A stretch of 38,117 nucleotides of DNA. It comes from a virus. The position numbers and the translations under genes were made by a program. Shown here one piece after another: positions 14,910-23,699 of the stretch. The notes below the pieces were generated by a model. It searched no databases. It was not told the origin of the DNA and saw nothing but the letters and a program-made list of their open reading frames with translations. Position 1 is the first letter of the stretch; the number at the start of each line of letters is the position of its first letter. The stretch lies in IMG/VR virus record IMGVR_UViG_3300023172_002613, positions 1-38,117 of that record. One strand, given 5' to 3'.

Positions 14910-15877
14910 TAATTGTATCCGTTGTTTAGATATTTTGCATGATCTGTTGGGTTTTCAGCAAGTTTAGTCAAATTATATTTGTTACAAAATTTCATAAATC
15001 TCACACCAACTTGATCTATGTGCTTGGCATTTTGAGCATCTGCAATCTGCTTGAACACATCAACTTTAACTTCTTCTGGTTGTTGTGTTAAATCAATAAG
15101 ATGTTTGTTTCTTTCATAACAGTCTTTGACTCTATATTCATTACCATTATGATCAGTCCATCTTGCTAACATAAAATTGTTCCATGCAAACCCTTGATTG
15201 TCTTTGTCATTAAATGCTTCTTTGATTTTAGTTGCTCTCACTCCAGGATAAGCACTAAACACATTGTCAGATGAGTCACCTCTGATACATTTTTCAAACA
15301 ACATGTACTCTGGTTCAGGAGCCAATTTAGGTTGTTTTGTTTTTTTATCTATAATAGGATTATCTTTTTCATCATAATAACCATTTGAAGTGATTATTTG
15401 ATTGGTCATTCCATTATAAATTGAAACTAAAGGATTAATCAATTGAAAGAAATCACTATCTGTACTTACAATAATATTTCTAGCATCTTTATGAGCTTTG
15501 ACCCATAATGCAATACAGTCATCTGCTTCTGCAATTGATGATCTCAAAGTAGAACAATTTGTTTGCTTGACTATATAATCAAGAAAGTCATCATATGCTT
15601 CCCACCAAAATCTATCTTCTTCTTGTTCTTTAACTGATCTTTTGTCTGCAACTACTTTTCTATTTTTCTTATAAGGTTCATATACATCTTTACGCCAACT
15701 TCTGCCTTCCATACAAAAAACAACATGTCCTGCATTGAACATCTGATGAGCTTTCTTAACTGAATTAAACATTATATGGAATGCTAGTCCAATTTTTTCA
15801 TCTAAACTTGTTGCACGACCAGAAACATGTCTAGCTCGAAAAAACATATTTTGTGTATCAACTAGTATATAATTCAT
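14909..15877 (-). CDS. rnh: T4 RNase H-type 5'-3' nuclease (FEN family)
   Basis: 322 aa (T4 RNase H 305). The FEN/PIN metal-binding acids are recognisable: D7 (LVDTQN), E57 (CMEGRSWRKD), E117/D119/D120 (SIAEADDC), D140 and D142 (STDSDFF), and the RGDSSDNV segment near residue 195 before the helix-hairpin-helix-like PGVRATK. It removes RNA primers and 5' flaps from Okazaki fragments during phage replication. It follows a cupin gene by 8 bp. Confidence 0.88.
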   Translation of the reverse strand: MNYILVDTQNMFFRARHVSGRATSLDEKIGLAFHIMFNSVKKAHQMFNAGHVVFCMEGRSWRKDVYEPYKKNRKVVADKRSVKEQEEDRFWWEAYDDFLDYIVKQTNCSTLRSSIAEADDCIALWVKAHKDARNIIVSTDSDFFQLINPLVSIYNGMTNQIITSNGYYDEKDNPIIDKKTKQPKLAPEPEYMLFEKCIRGDSSDNVFSAYPGVRATKIKEAFNDKDNQGFAWNNFMLARWTDHNGNEYRVKDCYERNKHLIDLTQQPEEVKVDVFKQIADAQNAKHIDQVGVRFMKFCNKYNLTKLAENPTDHAKYLNNGYN

Positions 15878-15885
15878 TTTGTTTT

Positions 15886-16332
15886 TTATCCTTGATTGTG
15901 TCTACGATCTGTTTGTTGCAAATAGAGTTCATTTTCAACCCATAAACCATTTTTCATAAAGCCCCATTCTTTTCTTTTCTTGCCCATGTAAAATATACTC
16001 CAGCAAGGTATTTCGTTGCCATCTTTATCTTTTGCTAATTCTAAATAATGTAAATCTTCTGCTTTTCTAAATCTTATGTGTCCCGGGCCTCTCCAAAATT
16101 TACCTTCAGGTGTGTGTTCCCAGTAACCACCTTTAACAATCATAGCACCCCAATCCCATGGATGATCATGTAGTGTGGGTTCATCACTAATTAAAACTTT
16201 GTGTAACGTTATATTAAATGGAAAATTTTTTCTATCTTTTAAAAAAAGATAATACCTTACCAAATAAGGTATTTCGCCATATCTGTCATATATAATTCTT
16301 TTTCTGCTTTTAAAAAAATTAACTATACTCAA
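15886..16332 (-). CDS. Small cupin-fold protein
   Basis: 148 aa. The metal-binding cupin motif is visible: H55 and H57 in LHDHPWDW, E72 in GGYWEH, and H95 (DLHYLEL) in the second motif. A Trp-rich core fits a small beta-barrel. Substrate unknown. It may be an isomerase or dioxygenase-like enzyme acting on a sugar or small molecule. It overlaps the upstream 170-aa gene by 14 bp. Confidence 0.68.
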   Translation of the reverse strand: MSIVNFFKSRKRIIYDRYGEIPYLVRYYLFLKDRKNFPFNITLHKVLISDEPTLHDHPWDWGAMIVKGGYWEHTPEGKFWRGPGHIRFRKAEDLHYLELAKDKDGNEIPCWSIFYMGKKRKEWGFMKNGLWVENELYLQQTDRRHNQG

Positions 16333-16831
16333 CTTTCCCGTCCCCTATTTCAGTTTTGTTTTCTTTGATGTTATCTTTTAATTCTTGTACGACATCAGAA
16401 TCCATTTCTTCCATCATTACATTTCTACAAAGATCATTAAACCATTTGTTTACAACATCCTCGTCTTTTTCACCTGTGTATCCTGCTGTTACTAAATCAT
16501 CAACAAACTTTTGATTCCAATCAAGTTCAAACCAACCATTCTTTGGCTTTGCTGGATTAAAGTTTGTTTTTAACACACCAACATATGGTTCATTTTTGAT
16601 TGTTGAAACTTGTTTGTCATGTTCAACATCAGATAGTTTTCCATACTTTTTATCAACACCCAACAGTGCTATTTGTTTTTCTTCATCATTAGTTATTTCA
16701 AGATCAATCAACTTCTTTTCAAGTTCTTCACCTGCTAGATTGTATTTGGCTTTTGAAATCTCTCTTTGTTTTTTATCTTTTTGCCAATATTCTTTTGTAA
16801 AAATAAAAGGCATTTTTATTTTATTTTTCAT
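16319..16831 (-). CDS. Hypothetical phage protein, 170 aa
   Basis: Not recognised. Highly charged, mainly helical (KKQREISKAKYNLAGEELEK), with a Trp-containing centre (GWFELDWNQKFVDDLV) and an acidic C-terminal half. A good AAAGGA ribosome site five nt from the ATG decides the start. Confidence 0.72.
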   Translation of the reverse strand: MKNKIKMPFIFTKEYWQKDKKQREISKAKYNLAGEELEKKLIDLEITNDEEKQIALLGVDKKYGKLSDVEHDKQVSTIKNEPYVGVLKTNFNPAKPKNGWFELDWNQKFVDDLVTAGYTGEKDEDVVNKWFNDLCRNVMMEEMDSDVVQELKDNIKENKTEIGDGKVEYS

Positions 16832-16867
16832 ATGAGTCCTTTCTTTCGCATATTATCTATCCAATCT

Positions 16868-17740
16868 TTACGTTCCCCAGGCGTTTCCGAAGATATCGAC
16901 GTGTAATCTAGGTGTGTATCTCCAGCCTCGTTCCATTGCGAGTTCGGCCACTCGTTTAGTGTTGAGTTTGTACTCTTCTGATCGTCCGCCGAGTGGCATA
17001 ATGTAGACCGGAACTTCAATACCTTGTTTTGTATACTCTTGTACAGCTCTGGTAACTTCATCCACGTCATCATTATCAGAAACCACAAACTTGAAATACA
17101 TATCACTGTTAGCCACACTGTAATAACTATGAGCAACATTAGGCTTAATAGCATCACTCCAAGACTCGCCTGATACGGAAAGTTTCGGAGAGCAACTAAA
17201 AGTAAATTGTATCCTTGTTTGATTTTCAAGATAATCTCTGAAATCATTGTGTAAAGTCTGTGTTGTATTTGTTTCAAATGTGACATTTTTCAAATCTCTC
17301 ATTCTAGGATGTTCAAATAATTCAATGTAAAGTCTTTGCCATCCCAACAAAGGCTCCCCACCTGTCATAATAAGATGAACGTCTTGACCATTTGACATTG
17401 TCCATTTGCCTTCTGGTGTTAAACTTAACAAATGATCTACAACTTCATCTACTGTTTTATCCATCATGTATTTTTTAAATTCAGGATAGATACTAGCATA
17501 CGTATCACAACCAGTATGCACAATTGGTAAATCTTCAAATTTTTCTACTTTGTCTAATATACCATTGTCTAACAGTTCTTTAACTTCTGTGTTGTATTTT
17601 CCTTTGACTGTGTTTTTTGCTATACCAAAGTTCATACAACGAAAATTACAACCAAAGGTACGTAAAAACACACTTGGTACTCCTACAAATTTACCTTCAC
17701 CTTGCACACTGTAAAATGCTTCACTATATCTTAATTTCAT
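16868..17740 (-). CDS. queE: QueE-like 7-carboxy-7-deazaguanine synthase (radical SAM)
   Basis: 290 aa. The start is typical of QueE: YSEAFYSVQGEGKFVGVPSV, then RTFGCNFRC. The [4Fe-4S] cysteines are C31 and C35, but the third is not two residues later; F38 is there. The usual CDTxYA context appears instead at C78 (HTGCDTYAS), after an insert of about 40 residues, giving CX3CX42C. MTGGEPLL (SAM-binding GGE) and FETN follow. The enzyme converts carboxytetrahydropterin to 7-carboxy-7-deazaguanine. It has its own sigma-70-like promoter and follows the purine-salvage genes. Confidence 0.88.
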   Translation of the reverse strand: MKLRYSEAFYSVQGEGKFVGVPSVFLRTFGCNFRCMNFGIAKNTVKGKYNTEVKELLDNGILDKVEKFEDLPIVHTGCDTYASIYPEFKKYMMDKTVDEVVDHLLSLTPEGKWTMSNGQDVHLIMTGGEPLLGWQRLYIELFEHPRMRDLKNVTFETNTTQTLHNDFRDYLENQTRIQFTFSCSPKLSVSGESWSDAIKPNVAHSYYSVANSDMYFKFVVSDNDDVDEVTRAVQEYTKQGIEVPVYIMPLGGRSEEYKLNTKRVAELAMERGWRYTPRLHVDIFGNAWGT

Positions 17741-17760
17741 TTTTCACCTATTTCTTATAT

Positions 17761-17788
17761 ATTATACATTATTTAGAAAAAATGTCAA
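17761..17788 (-). promoter_or_regulatory. Sigma-70 promoter for queE
   Basis: TTGACA (17783-17788), 16-nt spacer, TATAAT (17761-17766): a consensus match in all twelve positions. An AGGTG ribosome site follows before the ATG at 17740. Confidence 0.8.
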
Positions 17789-17795
17789 CTAAAGA

Positions 17796-18317
17796 TTACT
17801 GTTTTAGATTCTCTAAAATAGAGTTAATAATTGGGCTTTCTACTGCGTCTCGTTTCCACCAATCTTCCCATGGATAAACCAACCAAACATCTTTTTTGTC
17901 CTTGTCAATCGAAGTACCATACCAATCCACTGCAAAATTACTTGGTTTGTTGTAATGTAAACAACAAAACCTAGCATCTAAACCTTTGTAGTTTTGTAAA
18001 ATATCCTGTTTTAGTTTTTTAAAAGTGTCTCCTGTATCACAGATGTCATCAACTATACATATTTTTTCAACTTTTGAAAAGTTTTCAGACTGTGTGTTCC
18101 AACTTGGATGATCTCTTAATGCCGCTTCAATAGGAACAAAGGGTTTTCCTAAAAAATGGCTTAACATAATTCCTGGAACTAAACCACCTCTGCTTAATCC
18201 AACTATTATATCAGGAACAAAATCATCTTTGTTCATTTTTTCTATTATTAAAGTCAGATAAGATGCAACTGTGGCATGATTAATATATTTTTTACTCAAA
18301 GTCACTGTATACCTCAT
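17796..18317 (-). CDS. Gpt-like xanthine-guanine phosphoribosyltransferase
   Basis: 173 aa. Type I PRTase fold: LSRGGLVPG (41-49), identical to the Gpt motif, and the PRPP loop ICIVDDICDTGDT (86-98). KPSNFAVDW then VWLVYPWEDWW matches the purine-contact region of Gpt (KPxxxxVDD, PWD). It would convert guanine, xanthine or hypoxanthine with PRPP to the nucleotide. It overlaps guaC by 26 bp. In this locus it could recapture guanine released by base exchange in DNA, or use purines imported by the permease. Base preference cannot be read with certainty. Confidence 0.82.
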   Translation of the reverse strand: MRYTVTLSKKYINHATVASYLTLIIEKMNKDDFVPDIIVGLSRGGLVPGIMLSHFLGKPFVPIEAALRDHPSWNTQSENFSKVEKICIVDDICDTGDTFKKLKQDILQNYKGLDARFCCLHYNKPSNFAVDWYGTSIDKDKKDVWLVYPWEDWWKRDAVESPIINSILENLKQ

Positions 18318-19407
18318 TTACTTGTTTATTAACTTGAACAAACGTTGCACATTTAGGCATGTCCTTTAATCGCCTTGCACCAATATAGGTACAACTGCTA
18401 CGCACACCTCCTAAAATATCTTGCACTGTTGATTCAATTTTACCTTTGTAAGGAATTAGCACTTCTCTTCCTTCAGAAGATCTGTACTCTTTCATTCCTC
18501 CAAAATGTTTGTTGTTGGCCGCTTTTGAACTCATACCATAGAATTGAACAAACTGCTTTTCTTGATAATGAGGTAAGTAGTTGCCATTTTCTAAACGTGT
18601 TGCTTCACCATTAGCAAAATGTTTAGTAATTACTTTTCCGCCGCCTTCATCATGGCCAGCAAACATGCCTCCTAGCATGACAAAATCTGAACCAGATGCA
18701 AATGCTTTTGATACATCTCCAGGAACAACACAACCACCATCTGCAATGACCATGCCTCCAACACCGTGTGCCGCATCGGCACACTCAATCATTCCTGACA
18801 GTTGAGGAACTCCAATACCAGTTTTTAATCTAGTAGTACAAACTGATCCTGGTCCTATACCGCATTTTACAATATCAGCACCTTTTAATATCAGTTCTTC
18901 TGTTGCTCCTCCTGTAATAACATTACCAGCAATGATAGTTTTGTCAGGATACATATCTCTAACTTGACTAACAAAGTCAATAAACCTTTGATGATATCCG
19001 TTAGCAACATCAATTGTAATAAAATTAATATCTGGCCAACGTCTTAAAATTTCTTGCATGTTAGCAAAATCTTGTGCCTCATCATCTTTAATTTTACTTG
19101 TTCCAGTACATACACTTACATATTTTAATTTTAATCCATTGCCAACAGCACTTGCCCAATCATCAACTGAATAATGTTTGTTCATAACTGTTAAAATTCT
19201 GTGTTTCTGTAAAACTTTGGCTACTTCAAATGTGCCAACGCCGTCCATGTTGGCGGCCATAATAGGTATGCACTTGAGTGATTTTTTACTGTGAAGAAAA
19301 GTAAACTCTCTTTCCATAACAACATCACTTCTTGATGTTAATACTGATCTTTTGGGTTCTAATAAAACGTCTCTGTAGTCTAATTTAATATCTGGTTTAA
19401 TTCTCAT
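18292..19407 (-). CDS. guaC: GMP reductase
   Basis: 371 aa (GuaC about 347). IMPDH/GMPR barrel without CBS domains. [20 protein letters not shown] at the N-terminus, [12 protein letters not shown], and [11 protein letters not shown] with catalytic C190 are GuaC-like rather than GuaB-like. [37 protein letters not shown] and YRSSEGREV all follow. It deaminates GMP to IMP with NADPH. It lies between the permease and the Gpt-like gene, so guanine salvaged as GMP can be moved towards adenine nucleotides. Confidence 0.93.
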   Translation of the reverse strand: MRIKPDIKLDYRDVLLEPKRSVLTSRSDVVMEREFTFLHSKKSLKCIPIMAANMDGVGTFEVAKVLQKHRILTVMNKHYSVDDWASAVGNGLKLKYVSVCTGTSKIKDDEAQDFANMQEILRRWPDINFITIDVANGYHQRFIDFVSQVRDMYPDKTIIAGNVITGGATEELILKGADIVKCGIGPGSVCTTRLKTGIGVPQLSGMIECADAAHGVGGMVIADGGCVVPGDVSKAFASGSDFVMLGGMFAGHDEGGGKVITKHFANGEATRLENGNYLPHYQEKQFVQFYGMSSKAANNKHFGGMKEYRSSEGREVLIPYKGKIESTVQDILGGVRSSCTYIGARRLKDMPKCATFVQVNKQVNEVYSDFE

Positions 19408-19428
19408 TTTTATAACCTTATAAGAAAC

Positions 19429-19452
19429 TTGTAGGGGGAATTCCCCCTACAA
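19429..19452. repeat. Perfect 24-bp GC-rich palindrome
   Basis: TTGTAGGGGG and CCCCCTACAA flank a central AATT with no mismatch. It stands out in AT-rich DNA. It lies between the permease stop and the GMP reductase ATG. As RNA it gives a 10-bp stem with a 4-nt loop. No strong U-run follows on either strand, so it may be an attenuator, a processing site or a protein-binding operator. Confidence 0.65.
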
Positions 19453-19467
19453 TAAAACATAGTCTTA

Positions 19468-20760
19468 TTATACTGCAATGAAGTAAATTAAACTTACTAG
19501 TGCAATAGCAAGACTGCCTCCGTTTAATTCCGCATGTTTACCACTTGCGGCTTTGATAACCACATAGGCTATGAAACCTAATGCAATACCATAAGCAATA
19601 CTAAATGTCAAAGGCATAATTACAGCCGCCAACACAGCCGGAGCATATTCGCTTACGTCATCCCAATCAATATCTTTGAGATTTCTCAAAAAGTATGTTG
19701 CAATGAATATCAATGCAGGTGCAGTTGCAAATGCTGGAATACTCTGTGCCAAAGGAGCAAAGAATAAACACAATGCAAATAATATTGCAACTGTGACAGA
19801 CGTTAATCCTGTTTTTCCACCTTCTTTGATACCAGCACCTGATTCAATATAAGATGTTGTGTTTGAAGTTCCTGCTAATGCACCCACTGATGTAGCAACA
19901 GAATCTGATAATAAAGCTCTATCAATTCCTTCAACTTCACCGTTTTTGTTTACTTTACCTGTAAGGTTAGCCACAGAAGTCAAAGTACCTGCTGTGTCCA
20001 TAAAGTCAACAAATAAGAATGCAAATGCAGTTCCAATAAATCCTGCTGTTGCAATCAAACTAAAGTCTAAACTAAATGCATGAGCCGGACTTGGTATTGC
20101 ACCTGCCACACCATTTAGATCAGATATTCCAAATACCCAAGCAATAATACTCACTGCCAAGATACCAATTATGATTGCACCTGGTACTTTTCTTTTGTCA
20201 AGAATTGCCATCACAGCAAAACCTAAACCTGCAAGTAACACTGGCCACGATGAAATATCACCTAAGCCAACTAATGTTGCTGGATTGTCTACCACAATAC
20301 CTGCATTTTTAAAACCAATGATAGCAAGGAATAAACCTATACCTGCACCAACACCTAATTTCATTGAACGCGGTATTGAATTGATAATATATTTTCTTGC
20401 TGGTGTTACACTCAAACCAATAAACACCAAACCTGCAATGAATACTGCCGCTAGTGCCTGTTGAAAAGTATATCCCATACCAAAGATTACACCAAATGTA
20501 AAGAACGCATTAAGTCCCATACCTGGTGCTAGAGCCACAGGCCAATTTGCCCATAATCCCATAATTAATGTACCTACCACTGCGGCAATAATTGTTGCTG
20601 TAAACACAGCACCAAAAGCCATTCCTGTACCTTCTGTTGAAAGTATTGCAGGATTGACCACAGTAATATAGGCCATTGTTAAAAATGTAGCCAAACCTGC
20701 CATTACTTCAGTTTTGACTGTTGTACCGGCTTTAGACAAGCCGAATAGTTTTTCTAACAT
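19468..20760 (-). CDS. AzgA/NCS2-type purine (guanine/hypoxanthine/xanthine) permease
   Basis: 430 aa, the normal AzgA-family length, with about 12-14 hydrophobic segments. Family marks: MAYITVVNPAILS near residue 30, WPVALAPGMGLNAFF (about 72-87), FVDFMDTAGTL in the middle and the GTSNTTSYIESGAG segment. It would import guanine, hypoxanthine or related purines by proton symport across the inner membrane. A very strong AGGAGG ribosome site precedes the ATG, suggesting high translation. A complete solute transporter is uncommon in phage genomes. Its neighbours FolE, GuaC and Gpt point to a purine supply role. Confidence 0.92.
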   Translation of the reverse strand: MLEKLFGLSKAGTTVKTEVMAGLATFLTMAYITVVNPAILSTEGTGMAFGAVFTATIIAAVVGTLIMGLWANWPVALAPGMGLNAFFTFGVIFGMGYTFQQALAAVFIAGLVFIGLSVTPARKYIINSIPRSMKLGVGAGIGLFLAIIGFKNAGIVVDNPATLVGLGDISSWPVLLAGLGFAVMAILDKRKVPGAIIIGILAVSIIAWVFGISDLNGVAGAIPSPAHAFSLDFSLIATAGFIGTAFAFLFVDFMDTAGTLTSVANLTGKVNKNGEVEGIDRALLSDSVATSVGALAGTSNTTSYIESGAGIKEGGKTGLTSVTVAILFALCLFFAPLAQSIPAFATAPALIFIATYFLRNLKDIDWDDVSEYAPAVLAAVIMPLTFSIAYGIALGFIAYVVIKAASGKHAELNGGSLAIALVSLIYFIAV

Positions 20761-20779
20761 AGTTTTCCTCCTATTAGAT

Positions 20780-21460
20780 TTAGTTGCTGTGCCCTTTCAT
20801 AGACAAGCAAATTTTATAAAATTCATCTCGTGTTGCTGGATCATCTTTAAATGCTCCCAACATGATTGCAGTTGTCATATCTGACTCATGCTCTCTTACA
20901 CCTCTGTGTGTCATACAGTGATGTTCTGCTTTCACTACCACAGCAACGTTTTTAGTATGAGCATACTCTTGCAATTCTTCTGCAATTTGTGTAGTCATCT
21001 CTTCCTGTATCTGTGGTCGTTCCGCAATGTGATGAATAATTCTGTTGAATTTACTTAAACCAATAACTTCACCATTTGGAATAATACCCACCCATGCTTT
21101 ACCTACAATGTTTTGAAAGTGATGAGCACAGGTTGATTTGATTGATATTGGTCCTGATGTGTACATACTTTTGTAACCCATGTTGGGAAAACTTGTAACC
21201 TTTGGCATTGGTCTGTATCTTCCACCAAACACTTCTTTGACCCACATTTTTGCCACACGTCTTGCTGTGTCTTTTGTGTTGTGATCGTTGTCAGTGTCAA
21301 TTACTAGTGTTTGTAACACATCATAAAACTTATTTTCTACTTCTTGTTGAAGAAGATCAATTTCACCTTCTTTGATATACTCGCTGATATTGTCATTGCA
21401 ATGATATCTGGCCTTTGCTTCTTCAAGTCTTTGTTTGATTTGTTTGCTTATTTCTGTCAT
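20780..21460 (-). CDS. folE: GTP cyclohydrolase I
   Basis: 226 aa (E. coli FolE 222). Zinc ligands: C111 and H114 in STCAHHF, and C182 in EHHCMTHRG. IIPNGEVIGLSKFNRI and ERPQIQEEM (guanine-binding Glu) match the family closely. The residue after the first zinc Cys is Ala in place of the usual Glu (CEHH to CAHH). It opens GTP to dihydroneopterin triphosphate, the first step to 7-deazaguanines. GGAG ribosome site; 19 bp before the permease. Confidence 0.94.
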   Translation of the reverse strand: MTEISKQIKQRLEEAKARYHCNDNISEYIKEGEIDLLQQEVENKFYDVLQTLVIDTDNDHNTKDTARRVAKMWVKEVFGGRYRPMPKVTSFPNMGYKSMYTSGPISIKSTCAHHFQNIVGKAWVGIIPNGEVIGLSKFNRIIHHIAERPQIQEEMTTQIAEELQEYAHTKNVAVVVKAEHHCMTHRGVREHESDMTTAIMLGAFKDDPATRDEFYKICLSMKGHSN

Positions 21461-21490
21461 TTGTTTCTCCGAGTTATAGTCGTGGATGAC

Positions 21491-22531
21491 TTAAGAAGGA
21501 ATTTTTGTAAGGTCAATCTTCTTATATGCATCGCTATTCAACCAGTTTACTGTATCTTGACATATTTTGTCAATCTCTGAATTTATTGGATTCCAATTTA
21601 ACATTTTTGTTGTTTTTGAAATATCTGCTGAAACATGAGTAGGGTCACCTTCTCTTTTTGGAAACTCTTTCACAGGAATTGTTTTACCTAATGCTTTTTC
21701 CATTGATGAAACTACTTGTTTAACACTGAAACCTTTGCCGGCACCTACATTAAACACTTCAGCAATAGGTTGTTGTTGATTTTCTAAAAAGTCATTTGCT
21801 AATTTAAATGCTTTTGCAACATCCCATACATGTGTGTAATCTCTAATTGCTGTGCCGTCTGGTGTGTCATAGTCAGTGCCAAATATTGTAAAGTGTTCTT
21901 TTCTACCTGCGGCCACTTCAACCACATTTGGAATCAAATGTGTTGGTTTGATTCTAACTTCACCTATTTCACAATCAGGTGATGCACCACAAACATTAAA
22001 CAATCTCAGTGCAACTGATTTTAAATCATATGCTCTAGCATAATCTTTCAAAACTTCTTCAACCATTAACTTTGATTTACCATAACTTGTTAAAGGTCTT
22101 TTTGATACATCTTCTGTTATTGGTGGTGTATGACCATCGCCATATACTGATGATGTTGAAGCAAAAACAAACTTTTTTACTCCGTGTTTGATACACATAT
22201 CTAACAGTTGAATTGTACCGTAGACATTGTTACGATAATATTTGCTTGGTTCAGTTACCGAAGGACCTACTAAACTGTTTGCCGCTAAATGAAAAACACA
22301 ATCAAAATTGTTTTTTTGAAAAAGTTCATCAAGCATTGGTAAGTCTGCTTCTTTGTTATAATCAAGACTGTGTCCTTGTGCAAATCTATTTGCAAAAGGT
22401 CTTGTTCCTAAGTTTCTATCAATAGATAGAACTTGGTATCCACTTTCTAAAAGATATTTGCTAACATGAGAACCCACATAGCCAGTTCCACCTGTTACCA
22501 AAACTTTTTTAATACTTTGGGTTTGCGACAT
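21491..22531 (-). CDS. galE: UDP-glucose 4-epimerase-like SDR enzyme
   Basis: 346 aa, the GalE length. NAD-binding GGTGYVGSH (about 14-22), CVFHLAANSLVGPS, the Ser in STSSVYG, and the catalytic YGKSK pair. C-terminal sugar-binding segments RDYTHVWDVAKAF and NVGAGKGFSVKQV are typical of GalE. It interconverts UDP-hexoses, or related nucleotide sugars. It overlaps the glycosyltransferase gene by 23 bp, so it probably supplies that enzyme. Confidence 0.9.
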   Translation of the reverse strand: MSQTQSIKKVLVTGGTGYVGSHVSKYLLESGYQVLSIDRNLGTRPFANRFAQGHSLDYNKEADLPMLDELFQKNNFDCVFHLAANSLVGPSVTEPSKYYRNNVYGTIQLLDMCIKHGVKKFVFASTSSVYGDGHTPPITEDVSKRPLTSYGKSKLMVEEVLKDYARAYDLKSVALRLFNVCGASPDCEIGEVRIKPTHLIPNVVEVAAGRKEHFTIFGTDYDTPDGTAIRDYTHVWDVAKAFKLANDFLENQQQPIAEVFNVGAGKGFSVKQVVSSMEKALGKTIPVKEFPKREGDPTHVSADISKTTKMLNWNPINSEIDKICQDTVNWLNSDAYKKIDLTKIPS

Positions 22532-23687
22532 AATCTCTATACCTATTTCCGCTTCTTAGCCATTGTTTGCCATGGCCTTGCATGATATCGATCATACGGT
22601 CGATAGTTCCGTTGTTCCAATCTGAAATTCTTCCTTGATTACCATGTGGTTTTTGCAAAGACATTTTTATTTTGTCAATTGCATCTCTTTTGCTCCATGG
22701 CACATATAATCTTGTGTGATCATTTGCAAATGTTTCAGGAAAACTTCTGTATGCTGGATAAACAACATTACATCCTAATGCATCTGCTTCACTTACTGTG
22801 TTTGACACCCAATCCTGTAAAGCACAATTGAATAGAACTTTACTTTTGTTTACTAGATCATAATAATCATTCTTTTTGAGATTTTCATAAACTTTAAATC
22901 TACCATTGGTGCTGATTTCTAAATCTTTTGCTCTTTCAACATACTTGACATTGTTGCTTCTTAAAGGACCTCCAGACAATATTGCAAATTCAACATCTGG
23001 TCTTTGTTGTAATACTTCTTGCACTATGTCCATAAAAAAGTCTGGTTGCTTTTCTTGATCAAATCTTGCCGCAAACACAACACGATTATCACGTTCTTCC
23101 CAACTATTGATTTTTGCAACTCTGCTTATTACTTCTTCTTTGCCAAAGCTCAAACCTGATATGTTGTAAATGGGTGCTGACCAATTGGCAATTCTCATGT
23201 GTGCAACCATTTCTTCATTGGTAGCAAGTATATTCACATTTGGAATTTCATTGCACATCTGTTCATACAAACTCATCCATTTAGCCATGCCCCAAACATG
23301 AACAAAATCATCTGGGTCGACTGCTTGTGCTAGACATCTCAAATAAATTTTTGGTCTGTGTTGTTCTGGTACTTGACAAAGAATGTATGGCAATGATTCC
23401 ATACCTGGTTGAAACATGTCTTCAAAAAACACAGCATCTTCAGATGTTACATCACCGTTACGCATCATCTGTACTAGATTCATAATCTGACTCATGCCAA
23501 AATAACTTCTGCCATGTGCATCTAACACTTGTCCTACTGAAATTGATTTGGTATTATCAATTGTTTCTCCAGGCACAATAACATAATCAATATTTCTTTT
23601 TTTAAAAGCTCTTTCTGACCAATCTTGTAACTGAAGTGTGTATCTTCCCTCGTATGGTTCTAATCCCATGTAAAACAATTTTCTCAT
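22509..23687 (-). CDS. GT-B-type glycosyltransferase
   Basis: 392 aa. The C-terminal domain contains VVFAARFDQEKQPDFFMDI (about residues 203-221), the typical start of a GT4-like nucleotide-sugar domain, followed by FAILSGGP and the NTVSEADALGCNVVYP segment that holds the acceptor/donor Glu. The N-terminal half is phage-specific (MRKLFYMGLEPYEGRYTLQL). It could modify phage DNA, as T4 glucosyltransferases do, or a host or virion glycan. Its place between the DGQHR gene and galE/folE makes DNA modification worth testing. Direct proof is absent. Confidence 0.8.
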   Translation of the reverse strand: MRKLFYMGLEPYEGRYTLQLQDWSERAFKKRNIDYVIVPGETIDNTKSISVGQVLDAHGRSYFGMSQIMNLVQMMRNGDVTSEDAVFFEDMFQPGMESLPYILCQVPEQHRPKIYLRCLAQAVDPDDFVHVWGMAKWMSLYEQMCNEIPNVNILATNEEMVAHMRIANWSAPIYNISGLSFGKEEVISRVAKINSWEERDNRVVFAARFDQEKQPDFFMDIVQEVLQQRPDVEFAILSGGPLRSNNVKYVERAKDLEISTNGRFKVYENLKKNDYYDLVNKSKVLFNCALQDWVSNTVSEADALGCNVVYPAYRSFPETFANDHTRLYVPWSKRDAIDKIKMSLQKPHGNQGRISDWNNGTIDRMIDIMQGHGKQWLRSGNRYRDYVANPKY

Positions 23688-23699
23688 AATTTTATACTA

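Noticed and set aside
16828-17286. 152-codon minus-strand open frame with a hydrophobic middle
   Set aside because: It lies wholly within, or alternative-frame to, the QueE gene, whose frame has clear family motifs. The apparent membrane segment arises from the other frame.
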